Assembly: GCF_038096165.1 (NCBI RefSeq)
Contig: NZ_CP151076.1
Coordinates: 5,391,501 to 5,455,500, forward strand
Direction: 5' to 3'
DNA: 64,000 nucleotides
Origin: Pseudomonas sp. G.S.17
GTDB lineage: Bacteria > Pseudomonadota > Gammaproteobacteria > Pseudomonadales > Pseudomonadaceae
Below the pieces are notes generated by a model. It was not told the origin of the DNA and ran no database searches. It saw only the letters and a program-made list of their open reading frames with translations. How positions within the stretch are numbered: position 1 is the stretch's first letter; each line of letters starts with the position of its first letter. The position numbers were made by a program, and so were the translations under genes. Below, in pieces: positions 29,600 to 38,600 of this stretch.

Positions 29600-29617
29600 G
29601 TTATAAGATCACATAAC
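29600..29617. promoter_or_regulatory. Zur-like palindrome
   Basis: GTTATAAGATCACATAAC, a palindrome with matching GTTAT/ATAAC ends and a GATC centre. It lies 33 bases before the DUF2796 gene. The ends match Zur boxes, but the spacing is 5 bases longer than the usual GTTATAnTATAAC, so this is a candidate only. The corresponding P. aeruginosa operon (PA4063-PA4066) is known to rise under zinc starvation. Confidence 0.5.
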
Positions 29618-29650
29618 GATTTTATCCAAATGTGTCCCGGAGACTGTTTT

Positions 29651-30235
29651 ATGCGCCGTCTGCTTCTTGCTCTGCCGTTCGCCCTGCTGCCGCTCGCCAT
29701 CGCTCAGGCGGCTGATGAGCACGATCATGAACATGAACATGAACATGGCAGCCTCGGCGCGCATGAGCACGGCGTGGGTCGACTGGACGTGGCGCTGGAA
29801 GGTCAGAAGCTGGAATTCGAACTGGACAGCCCGGCGATGAACATCGTCGGTTTCGAGCACGAAGCCACCAGCGCCGAAGACAAGGCCAAAGTGCTGGCGG
29901 CCCGCGAAGTGTTACTCAAGCCCAACGCGCTGTTCAGCATGCCGGAAGCGGCGCAGTGTTCGGTGACCTCCTTGAAGCTGGAAAGCCCGCTGTTCGGCGA
30001 CAAGCCCGATGCCGACGATCATGACGACGCCAAGGCCGGGGAACACCACGAGCACAGCGAGATTCATGGCAACTACACCTTCGTCTGCAAGGTGCCAGCG
30101 GTATTGAAAACACTCGACCTGTCGCAGATCTTCAAATCATTCCCGGCCACGCAAAAAATTCAGGTACAGCTGATTTCGCGAAAAGGCCAATCCGGTGCCG
30201 AAGTGCGTCCAAGCAACCCGAAACTGAAATTCTGA
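29651..30235 (+). CDS. DUF2796 zinc-associated periplasmic protein
   Basis: A 194-residue exported protein with signal peptide MRRLLLALPFALLPLAIAQA. It has a histidine/acid cluster (DEHDHEHEHEH, residues ~20-30, and a second group DDHDDAKAGEHHEHSEIH near 123-140) that should bind zinc. This is the DUF2796 family, first gene of the Pseudomonas zinc-starvation operon (PA4063-like). Likely role: periplasmic zinc capture or delivery to the ABC system beside it. Six bases separate it from the ATPase gene. The ATG at 29651 starts a proper signal peptide. Confidence 0.9.
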   Translation: MRRLLLALPFALLPLAIAQAADEHDHEHEHEHGSLGAHEHGVGRLDVALEGQKLEFELDSPAMNIVGFEHEATSAEDKAKVLAAREVLLKPNALFSMPEAAQCSVTSLKLESPLFGDKPDADDHDDAKAGEHHEHSEIHGNYTFVCKVPAVLKTLDLSQIFKSFPATQKIQVQLISRKGQSGAEVRPSNPKLKF

Positions 30236-30241
30236 TTCGCA

Positions 30242-30952
30242 ATGACTCAGCCCCTCATTGAATTGTCCGACCTCGGTTTCAGCTGGCCGGGGCATGCGCC
30301 GTTGCTGGACATCCCGACGTTCCGCCTGGAGCCGGGTGAAACGCTGTTCCTCAAAGGCCCCAGCGGCAGCGGCAAGACCACCCTGCTCGGCCTGCTCGGC
30401 GGCGTGCAGACACCCAATCGCGGCAGTATTCGCCTGCTGGGTCAGGAACTGACGCAGTTGTCGGCCAGCGCCCGCGACCGGTTTCGGGTCGATCACACTG
30501 GTTACATTTTCCAGCAGTTCAACCTGTTGCCGTTTCTGTCGGTGCGCGAGAACGTCGAGCTGCCGTGCCACTTCTCCAAAGTTCGCGCGCAGCGCGCGAT
30601 TCAGCGCCACGGCAGCGTGGCCAAGGCCACCGTCACGCTGCTGGCGCATCTGGGTTTGAAAGATCCACAGATGCTCGGCCGCCGCGCCGACTCGCTGTCC
30701 ATCGGCCAGCAACAGCGGGTCGCAGCCGCTCGGGCCTTGATTGGTCAGCCGGAACTGGTGATCGCTGACGAGCCGACTTCCGCGCTGGATGCCGACTCCC
30801 GGGAAGCCTTCATTAAACTGTTGTTCACCGAATGCCGCGAAGCGGGCGCCAGCCTGTTGTTCGTCAGCCACGACCAAAGCCTTGCGCCGCTGTTCGACCG
30901 CGCACTGTCGTTGTCCGAACTCAATCGCGCCGCCGTCGCCGCAGAGGTGTGA
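30242..30952 (+). CDS. ABC transporter ATPase (zinc operon)
   Basis: A 236-residue ATPase of the LolD/MacB type. Walker A GPSGSGKTTLL near residue 40, signature LSIGQQQR near residue 155, and Walker B LVIADEPTSALD near 175. With the FtsX-like permease downstream it forms an exporter- or mechanotransmission-type complex, not a classical importer. Second gene of the PA4063-PA4066-like operon, so probably induced by zinc lack. Confidence 0.93.
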   Translation: MTQPLIELSDLGFSWPGHAPLLDIPTFRLEPGETLFLKGPSGSGKTTLLGLLGGVQTPNRGSIRLLGQELTQLSASARDRFRVDHTGYIFQQFNLLPFLSVRENVELPCHFSKVRAQRAIQRHGSVAKATVTLLAHLGLKDPQMLGRRADSLSIGQQQRVAAARALIGQPELVIADEPTSALDADSREAFIKLLFTECREAGASLLFVSHDQSLAPLFDRALSLSELNRAAVAAEV

Positions 30953-30953
30953 G

Positions 30954-32219
30954 ATGTATCTGTTTCGTCTAGCCATGGCCAGTCTGGCTAACCGTCGCTT
31001 TACCGCTTTTCTCACCGCGTTCGCCATTGCCTTGTCGGTGTGCCTGCTGCTGGCTGTCGAGCGGGTGCGCACCGAAGCCCGCGCCAGTTTCGCCAGCACC
31101 ATCAGCGGCACGGACCTGATCGTCGGCGCCCGCTCCGGCTCGGTCAACTTGCTGCTGTATTCGGTATTTCGCATCGGCAACGCCACCAACAACATTCGCT
31201 GGGACAGCTTCGAGCACTTCGCCCAGAACAAACAGGTGAAGTGGGCGATTCCGATTTCACTGGGCGATTCCCATCGCGGTTATCGGGTGATGGGCACCAA
31301 CGAAAGCTATTTCGAGCATTACCAGTTCGGCCGTCAGCAACACCTGGAACTGGCCGAAGGCCGCGCTTTCGCCACCGATCCATTCGAAGTGGTGCTCGGC
31401 GCCGAAGTGGCTGACGCGTTGAAGTACAAGCTCGGCGACAAGCTGGTGCTGGCCCATGGCGTGGCGGCGATCAGTCTGGTCAAGCATGACGACAAGCCGT
31501 TCACCGTGGTGGGCATTCTCAAGCGCACCGGCACGCCAGTGGATCGCACCTTGCACATCAGCCTGGGCGGCATGGAAGCGATTCATATCGATTGGCAAAA
31601 CGGCGTGCCCGCTCACGGCGTCGGGCGTATTTCCGCCGATCAGGCACGCAACATGGACCTCACGCCCCAGGCGATCACCGCGTTCATGCTGGGCCTGAAC
31701 AGAAAGATCGCCACGTTCAGCGTGCAACGCGAGATCAATGAATTTCGCGGCGAGCCGATGCTGGCGATCCTGCCCGGTGTGGCGCTGCAGGAATTGTGGA
31801 GCCTGATGGGCACCGCCGAAAAAGCCTTGTTCGTGATTTCGCTGTTCGTGGTACTGACCGGCTTGATCGGCATGCTGACGGCGATTCTCACCAGCCTCAA
31901 CGAACGGCGCCGGGAGATGGCGATCTTGCGTTCGGTGGGTGCGCGTCCTTGGCATATCGCCAGCCTGCTGGTGCTGGAAGCGTTCGCCCTGGCGCTGGCC
32001 GGCGTGATCGGCGGCGTGGTGCTGTTGTACATCGGCATCGCCGCTGCGCAAGGTTATGTGCAGGCCAACTACGGTTTGTTTTTGCCGCTGTCGTTGCCCA
32101 GTGAATATGAATGGACGCTGCTCGGCGGTATTCTGGCCGCCGCATTGCTGATGGGTGCCGTGCCCGCATGGCGCGCCTATCGGCAGTCTTTGGCCGATGG
32201 CCTGTCGATCCGTTTATGA
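30954..32219 (+). CDS. FtsX-like ABC permease (zinc operon)
   Basis: A 421-residue permease with one N-terminal membrane helix (FTAFLTAFAIALSVCLLLA), a large periplasmic domain (about residues 40-280), and three C-terminal helices in the FtsX domain (ALFVISLFVVLTGLIGML, then the EAFALALAGVIGGVVLLY region). This is the MacB/LolC topology. The start at 30954 lies two bases after the ATPase stop. The likely task is moving or releasing a lipoprotein or metal carrier under zinc limitation; direct evidence is lacking. Confidence 0.92.
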   Translation: MYLFRLAMASLANRRFTAFLTAFAIALSVCLLLAVERVRTEARASFASTISGTDLIVGARSGSVNLLLYSVFRIGNATNNIRWDSFEHFAQNKQVKWAIPISLGDSHRGYRVMGTNESYFEHYQFGRQQHLELAEGRAFATDPFEVVLGAEVADALKYKLGDKLVLAHGVAAISLVKHDDKPFTVVGILKRTGTPVDRTLHISLGGMEAIHIDWQNGVPAHGVGRISADQARNMDLTPQAITAFMLGLNRKIATFSVQREINEFRGEPMLAILPGVALQELWSLMGTAEKALFVISLFVVLTGLIGMLTAILTSLNERRREMAILRSVGARPWHIASLLVLEAFALALAGVIGGVVLLYIGIAAAQGYVQANYGLFLPLSLPSEYEWTLLGGILAAALLMGAVPAWRAYRQSLADGLSIRL

Positions 32220-32230
32220 GGACGTTGAAC

Positions 32231-32752
32231 ATGCGCCGTCTGCTGCTCGCGTTTTTTTTGTCGGTTGCGACGCCGTTGTGGGCGGCGCAAACCCGCGTGC
32301 TGACCTGGGAAGAAATGATCCCGCCTGACGCGCCGAAAATCGCCCCGATTACGGCACCGATCCATGACTTGTCGAAGCTGTCCGATGCGCTGTCGGTCGA
32401 GTCAGCGCCAGCCGCGCATCAAGTGGCGCCACACGCGCCGGTGGTCAAGGCGCTCAATGGGCAACGGGTGCGCCTGCCGGGTTATATCGTGCCACTGGAA
32501 GTCAGCGAAGAAGGTCGGGTGATCGAGTTCCTGCTGGTCCCGTACTTCGGCGCGTGCATTCATGTGCCGCCACCGCCCTCGAACCAGATCGTGCACGTCA
32601 CCAGCGCGCTGGGTGTGAAGGTTGACGAGCTGTATCAGCCGTACTGGATCGAAGGGCCGATGCAGGTCAAGGCGTCCACCAGCGAGCTGGCCGATGCCGG
32701 TTATCAAATGGAGGCCGACCAGATTCTGGTGTACGAATTGCCTGATTCATAA
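32231..32752 (+). CDS. DUF3299 exported protein (zinc operon)
   Basis: A 173-residue protein with a signal peptide (MRRLLLAFFLSVATPLWA) and the DUF3299 domain: RLPGYIVPLE near residue 80 and FLLVPYFGACIHVPPPPSNQIVHV near 101. It is the fourth gene of the operon, matching PA4066. An in-frame ATG lies 15 bases upstream. The family often accompanies MacB-like transporters; function unknown. Confidence 0.88.
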   Translation: MRRLLLAFFLSVATPLWAAQTRVLTWEEMIPPDAPKIAPITAPIHDLSKLSDALSVESAPAAHQVAPHAPVVKALNGQRVRLPGYIVPLEVSEEGRVIEFLLVPYFGACIHVPPPPSNQIVHVTSALGVKVDELYQPYWIEGPMQVKASTSELADAGYQMEADQILVYELPDS

Positions 32753-32776
32753 GTGTGAGGGCTTCATCGCGTTTTA

Positions 32777-32790
32777 TTGAGCTGTGTCAA
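32777..32790. promoter_or_regulatory. ANR/FNR-like box before oprG
   Basis: TTGAGCTGTGTCAA fits the ANR pattern TTGAY-N4-RTCAA at nine of ten fixed positions. It lies 64 bases before the oprG start. OprG of P. aeruginosa is known to depend on ANR, which supports the reading. Confidence 0.6.
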
Positions 32791-32853
32791 AGCCGCGTTC
32801 CAGACGCGCCGTAACATTGCACACAGACAACTTGAACCGCCTTTGGAGCCTCC

Positions 32854-33540
32854 ATGAACAAGTCTTTGCTCAGCGCGTCCCTCATTGCGCTCGCACTCAG
32901 TGCCCCGCTCGTAGCCCAGGCTCACGAAGCTGGCGATATCATCGTCCGTGCCGGCGTCGCGCACGTTGAGCCAAACGAAGACAGCGGCGAGGTGAAACTC
33001 GATGGCACGAAAGTGTCCGGCACCAAAGCGACCCTGGATGGCGATAACCAGCTGGGTCTGACCTTCGCTTACATGCTGACCCCGCACATTGGCCTTGAGC
33101 TGTTGGCGGCATCGCCGTTCAACCACACTGTTTCGGTCAAGGGCCTTGGCCCAGGCCTGGATGGCAAACTGGCAGACGTCAAACAGCTGCCACCGACGTT
33201 ATCGCTGCAGTACTACCCAATGGAACCGTCGTCGAAGTTCCAGCCGTACGCCGGTATCGGTATCAACTACACCACCTTCTTCGATGCTGACCTGACTGGC
33301 ACGCGTAAAAGCGAAGGCTTCAGCAACCTCAAGCTGAAGGATTCATTCGGCCTGGCGGGTCAAATCGGTATGGACTACATGCTGACCGACAGAGTCATGC
33401 TTAACGCCTCGGTCTGGTACGTAGATATCGACACCAAAGCCAGCGTAGACGGCCCGTCTGCCCTGAGCGTCGGCAAGACCAAAGTCAGCGTCGATGTCGA
33501 TCCATGGGTTTACATGGTCGGCGTTGGTTACAAATTCTGA
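32854..33540 (+). CDS. oprG: Outer membrane protein OprG (OmpW family)
   Basis: Eight-stranded OmpW-type beta-barrel of 228 residues for small hydrophobic solutes. Signal peptide MNKSLLSASLIALALSAPLVAQA; the mature protein has GDIIVRAGVAHVEPNEDSG, TFAYMLTPHIGLELLAASPF, YYPMEPSSKFQPYAGIGINYT and the terminal aromatic GVGYKF needed for barrel insertion. An ANR-like box precedes it and a strong terminator follows. Order with the zinc operon matches PA4067. Confidence 0.93.
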   Translation: MNKSLLSASLIALALSAPLVAQAHEAGDIIVRAGVAHVEPNEDSGEVKLDGTKVSGTKATLDGDNQLGLTFAYMLTPHIGLELLAASPFNHTVSVKGLGPGLDGKLADVKQLPPTLSLQYYPMEPSSKFQPYAGIGINYTTFFDADLTGTRKSEGFSNLKLKDSFGLAGQIGMDYMLTDRVMLNASVWYVDIDTKASVDGPSALSVGKTKVSVDVDPWVYMVGVGYKF

Positions 33541-33564
33541 TACCCGACGGGGAAGATCAGAGAC

Positions 33565-33593
33565 AAAAAAAGCACCTTCACGGTGCTTTTTTT
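33565..33593. terminator. Bidirectional intrinsic terminator
   Basis: AGCACC/GGTGCT stem with a five-base loop, an A-run before and a T-run after. It serves oprG and possibly the convergent epimerase gene. Confidence 0.9.
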
Positions 33594-33620
33594 ATGCTTC
33601 GAATCTGCCCCTGCCGCGAA

Positions 33621-34550
33621 TCAACGCCCCAGCAGTTTTGCCAGACCGACGGTCAACGGGGTTGGCTCATCCAGAGTGAACCGCGCCAACAGTCGCTGAT
33701 TATTCGCCCGGGAATGTTTGATGTCCCCGGAGCGCGGGTCTTTGTAGGTGATTTCCGGCAGCTGGCCAACGACGTCTGACAAGGCACCCAGCAACTGATT
33801 GAGCGAGGTTGTCTTGTTCAGGCCGACGTTGAATGCGCCTTCTTCGGGCTGTGGCATTTCCAGCGCCTGAGTCAGCAGCTTGACCAGATCGCCCACGTAG
33901 AAAAAGTCGCGCGTCTGTTCGCCATCGCCAAACACGGCAATCGGCAGGCCCTTCTCGGCGCGCTCGGCAAAAATGCTGATCACGCCCGAGTAAGGCGACG
34001 ATGGGTCCTGGCGCGGACCGAAGATATTGAAAAAGCGGAAAATCACCGGTTCCAGCGCGTGTTGGCGGCGATAGAAATCCAGGTAGTGCTCGCTGGAAAG
34101 CTTGTCCGACGCGTAAGGCGTCAGCGGAGCCTTGGGCGTGTCTTCGCTGATTGCCTGACCTTCGCCGTTGTTGCCGTAGATCGCCGCGCTGGACGCAAAC
34201 ACCACACGTTTGATGCCAGCCTGACGCATGGCTTCGCACACATTCAGGGTGCCGATGAAATTGCTCTGGTGCGTGCGAACCGGGTCATCCACCGAAGCCT
34301 GAACCGATGCGACCGCCGCCAGATGCGCAACGGCCTGACAACCTTCAGCGGCGCGGGCCACCAAGGCTGCATCGGCGACATCGCCTTCGATCAGCTCGAC
34401 ACGCGGGTTGTCCAGGGGCAGATTGCTGCGCTTGCCGGTGGAAAGGTCATCGAGAATGCGTACGCGGTAGCCTTTGGCAAGCAGCGCATCCGTAAGGTGA
34501 GAGCCAATAAAACCGGCACCGCCGGTGATCAGAATAGGGGCTTCAGACAT
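33621..34550 (-). CDS. NAD-dependent epimerase/dehydratase
   Basis: Extended short-chain dehydrogenase of 309 residues acting on nucleotide sugars. N-terminal GGAGFIGSH nucleotide motif near residue 9, SSAAIYG near 118, YASDK catalytic pair near 142, and FRFFNIFGPRQDP near 165. It corresponds to PA4068, annotated as a dTDP-glucose 4,6-dehydratase-like protein; the actual sugar is unknown. It overlaps the upstream gene by eight bases. The start at 34550 is the conserved MSEAPILITG. Confidence 0.92.
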   Translation of the reverse strand: MSEAPILITGGAGFIGSHLTDALLAKGYRVRILDDLSTGKRSNLPLDNPRVELIEGDVADAALVARAAEGCQAVAHLAAVASVQASVDDPVRTHQSNFIGTLNVCEAMRQAGIKRVVFASSAAIYGNNGEGQAISEDTPKAPLTPYASDKLSSEHYLDFYRRQHALEPVIFRFFNIFGPRQDPSSPYSGVISIFAERAEKGLPIAVFGDGEQTRDFFYVGDLVKLLTQALEMPQPEEGAFNVGLNKTTSLNQLLGALSDVVGQLPEITYKDPRSGDIKHSRANNQRLLARFTLDEPTPLTVGLAKLLGR

Positions 34551-35427
34551 GTCGGTAATAGCGGTCCAGTAAGCTTGGCAACCCGGCACGCCATGCGCGC
34601 GGCTTGATGCCAAAGGTATGAAGGATTTTTTTGCAGGCCAGCACGCCGTGTTGCGGCTCTTCTGCGGCGTCCGGCCGTGCGGCGTGAGCCTGGGCGGTGG
34701 GCGCGTCGATGGCCAGCGGATGCAGCGGGCTGGCTTCGGTGATGATTGCCTGACCCAGCGCCAGCGGCGTGGTCGCCTCGTGGCCGGCGTAATGGTACGT
34801 GCCCCACAACGGCGCTTCGCAATCGAGCTGCTTGAGCACGGCAATAATCACCCGCGCGGCGTCATCGACAGGCGTTGGATTGCCGCGTCGATCGTCGGCC
34901 AGCAGCAATTCTTCGGGGGATTCGGCCCGGGTCAGGAAGCGGCCCAGCACACCGTCGGCGCTGTCATCGAGCAACCAGCCAAAACGCAGCAGCACATGTT
35001 GCGGGCAGGTGGCGCGCACGCTTTGTTCGATACGCCACAGCGCCTGACCGCGCAGGCCCAGCGGCACCGGCTCGTCTTTTTCGCTGTAGGCAGTCGCGCG
35101 CGAGCCATCGAAAACCCGATAGCTCGAAGGCTGAAACAGGACGATGTTGTGGTGCTGGCACAGCTCGGCAAGACGCTCCACGGAGCGTTCCTGGCTGGAC
35201 AGTCGCAGCTCGCTCACCGTTTCGGCCTGAAACCAGTCGAAGTAGTAAGCAAGGTTGATCAAGGCATCGGGACGGGTGTCATCGAGCAGTTGCGTCAGGC
35301 TCGCTGCATCCCAGCCGTCTTGCGGCGGACGCGGCGCGAGGAAACCAATGTCTTCCTCGGCACCCAGACGAATCAGCGCCTGCCCGAGGGCATTCCCGCC
35401 GCCCAACAGCATAAGGCGCATTCGCAT
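34543..35427 (-). CDS. RmlD-like sugar-nucleotide binding protein
   Basis: A 294-residue protein with a dinucleotide-binding N-terminus (LMLLGGGNALGQALIRLG) and RmlD-like features (RPDALINLAYYFDWFQAE; FQPSSYRVFDG). It matches PA4069. Translationally coupled to the epimerase. Probably a reductase acting on the epimerase product, but the key Y-x-x-x-K motif is not obvious, so catalysis is uncertain. Confidence 0.85.
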   Translation of the reverse strand: MRMRLMLLGGGNALGQALIRLGAEEDIGFLAPRPPQDGWDAASLTQLLDDTRPDALINLAYYFDWFQAETVSELRLSSQERSVERLAELCQHHNIVLFQPSSYRVFDGSRATAYSEKDEPVPLGLRGQALWRIEQSVRATCPQHVLLRFGWLLDDSADGVLGRFLTRAESPEELLLADDRRGNPTPVDDAARVIIAVLKQLDCEAPLWGTYHYAGHEATTPLALGQAIITEASPLHPLAIDAPTAQAHAARPDAAEEPQHGVLACKKILHTFGIKPRAWRAGLPSLLDRYYRHV

Positions 35428-35633
35428 AGAGTCAGCAGGCTCGGTATCAAATTCAATGAAATATTATGTGTTAAAACGCCTGCAAACATATCACGTTGCC
35501 GCTTAACCCCCAACCGTTTGGGGGTGTGGGATTTTTCCGGGTATTTAAGGCAATTGCCCGTGCCCCATTGGTCCCGCTGGCCCCCGATCAGAGGCGCTTG
35601 CAAGTTGCTACCCACACCCTCATTAATTGCCTC

Positions 35634-38600
35634 ATGAATCTTCCGCATATCCCCGATCCGGCGCTCGATGGTTTCCATCCGGCGGTCAGCGCCTGGTTTC
35701 GCAGCATGTTCCCGGCGGTTACCCCCGCTCAGGCGCAGGCGTGGCCATTGATCAAGGCGCGGCGTTCGACGCTGATCGCCGCGCCCACCGGCTCGGGTAA
35801 AACCCTGACCGCCTTTCTGGCGGTGCTCGACGATCTGGTGCATCACGGCCTGGAAAACGGCGGTGAACTGCCGCAGCAGACGTTCGTGGTGTATGTGTCG
35901 CCGCTCAAGGCGCTGTCCAACGACATCCAGATCAACCTGCAAAATCCGCTGGCGGGCATCACCGCACAACTGGCGCGGATGGGCTTGCCGCCGCTGCGCA
36001 TCAGCACCGCCGTGCGCACAGGGGATACACCGCAGAAAGACCGTGCCAGCATGCGCAAGAAAGCCCCGCACATTCTGGTGACCACGCCGGAATCGCTGTA
36101 CGTGCTGCTCGGCTCGGATTCCGGGCGAAGCATGCTCGCCTGCACCCGAACCGTGATCGTCGACGAAATCCACGCCATTGCCGCCAGCAAACGCGGCAGC
36201 CATCTGGCGTTGAGCCTTGAGCGGCTGCAAGCCTTGTGCAGCGTGCCGTTGCTGCGGATCGGCTTGTCGGCGACGCAAAAACCCATCGAGCTGGTGTCGC
36301 GGTTTCTGGTAGGTGCCGATCCGCTCAAACGGCCGTGCGCCATCGTCGATATCGGCCATGCGCGGCCACGGGATCTGGGCATTGAAGTGCCGCCCGTGGC
36401 GCTGGGCCCGGTGATGGCCAACGACGTTTGGCAATTGGTCTACGACCGCCTCGCCGCCCTTGCCCGAGAACATCGCACCACGCTGATTTTTGTAAATACC
36501 CGGCGCTTGGCCGAACGCATGGCCCGGCACTTGAGTGAGCGCCTCGGCAAAGAGGCGGTCGCCGCCCATCACGGCAGCCTCGCCAAGGAACAGCGCCTGG
36601 ATGCCGAGCAACGCCTCAAACGCGGCGACCTGCAAGTCTTGATCGCCACCGCGTCACTGGAATTGGGGATTGATATTGGCGACGTGGATCTGGTCTGCCA
36701 GATCGCTTCGCCGCGCTCCATCTCGGCATTTTTGCAGCGTGTCGGCCGTTCGGGGCATCACGTCGGCGGCACGCCCAAGGGCCGTTTGTTTGCCACTTCC
36801 AGAGACGACCTGATCGAATGCGCCGCGCTGCTGGACTGCGTGCGCCGGGGCGAGCTGGACATTTTGCAGATCCCCAAAGCGCCACTGGATGTACTGGCGC
36901 AGCAAATCGTCGCCGAAGTGAGCTGTCAGGAATGGCAGGAGCAAGCGCTGCTGGACATGTTTCGCCAGGCCTCGCCGTATGCGGAACTGGACGCCGAGCA
37001 CTATCAGGCGCTGTTGAACATGCTGGCCGATGGCTACACCGGTCGGCAAGGCGTGCGCAGCGCTTATATTCACCGCGACGCGTTGACCCGCACCTTGCGC
37101 GGCCGACGTGGCAGCAAGCTGACGGCGGTCACCAGCGGCGGAACGATCCCGGATAACGCCGACTACAGCGTGATCCTTGAACCCCAGGCCCTGAACATCG
37201 GCACGGTCAACGAAGACTTCGCCGTGGAAAGCATCGCCGGGGATATTTTCCAGCTGGGCAACACCTCGTATCGCATCCTGCGTGTGGAAAGCGGTCGGGT
37301 GCGCGTCGAAGACGCCCATGGCCAGCCGCCGACCATCCCGTTCTGGCTCGGCGAAGCGCCGGGGCGCAGTGATGAATTGTCACTGGCCGTCGCGCGTCTG
37401 CAAGGGCAGATCGACGCGCTGCTCGGTGCCCACCCCGGCGACTTGCAGCCGTGCATCGATTGGCTGATCGATATTCTCGGCCTGAATCTGGCCAGCGCCG
37501 AACAGCTGGTGGATTACCTGGCCCGCACCCGCTCAGTGCTGGGCGCGCTGCCGTCTCAGGACACGTTGATCATGGAGCGTTTCTTCGACGAGTCGGGCGG
37601 CACGCAGCTGATCATTCATACCCCGTTTGGCAGCCGCATCAATCGCGCCTGGGGCCTGGCGCTACGCAAACGCTTTTGCCGCACATTCAATTTCGAGCTG
37701 CAAGCGGCAGCCAGTGAAGATGCCATCGTGCTGTCGCTGTCCACCAGCCACAGCTTTGAACTGGCTGAAGTCTGGAAGTATCTGCACGCCAACAGCGCCG
37801 AACATTTGCTGATTCAGGCGGTGCTGGATGCGCCGCTGTTCGGCGTGCGCTGGCGCTGGAATGCGGGCACCTCGCTGGCCCTGCCGCGCTACACCGGCGG
37901 GCGCAAGGTGGCGCCGCAGCTGCAACGGATGAAAAGCGAAGACCTGATCGCCACGGTTTTCCCGGATCAGATTGCCTGCCTGGAGAATCTGGTGGGCGAA
38001 CGTGACGTTCCCGATCATCCGCTGATCGAGCAAACCCTCGACGATTGTCTGCACGAAGCCATGGACGCCGAAGGCTGGCTGGCGCTGTTGCGGCGCATGG
38101 AAAGCGGGCAGATTCGCCTGATTGCCCGGGACTTGCCAGCGCCCTCGCCGCTTGCCGCAGAAATTCTCAATGCGCGACCTTATACGTTTCTCGACGATGC
38201 GCCGCTGGAGGAACGCCGCACGCAAGCGGTGCTCAACCGACGCTGGAGCGATCCGCAATCCTCGGATGATCTCGGCGCGCTGGATGCCGAAGCCATTACG
38301 GCGGTCGGCGAAGAAGCCTGGCCGCAGCCGCAAAACAGCGACGAGATGCACGAGGCGTTGATGAGCCTCGCTTGCGTGAGCGGCGCCGAAGCCCGGGCAC
38401 AGCCGTCGTGGCTGCAATGGCTGGAAAAGCTCGCACGTTCTGGCCGGGTCACGCGTTTGCAAGTTAACGAAGATCAAGCGCTTTGGCTGCCGCTGGAACG
38501 TTTGACCTGCCTGCAGGCGATTTATCCACAGGCACCGATGCACCCCGAGCTGATCGCCCTGCCCGGTTTCGATCAGGACTGGGAACGCGACGAGGCGCTT

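Noticed and set aside
34019..35637. Long rightward frames opposite the sugar-nucleotide genes
   Set aside because: They are antisense shadows of two clear enzymes in a high-GC genome.
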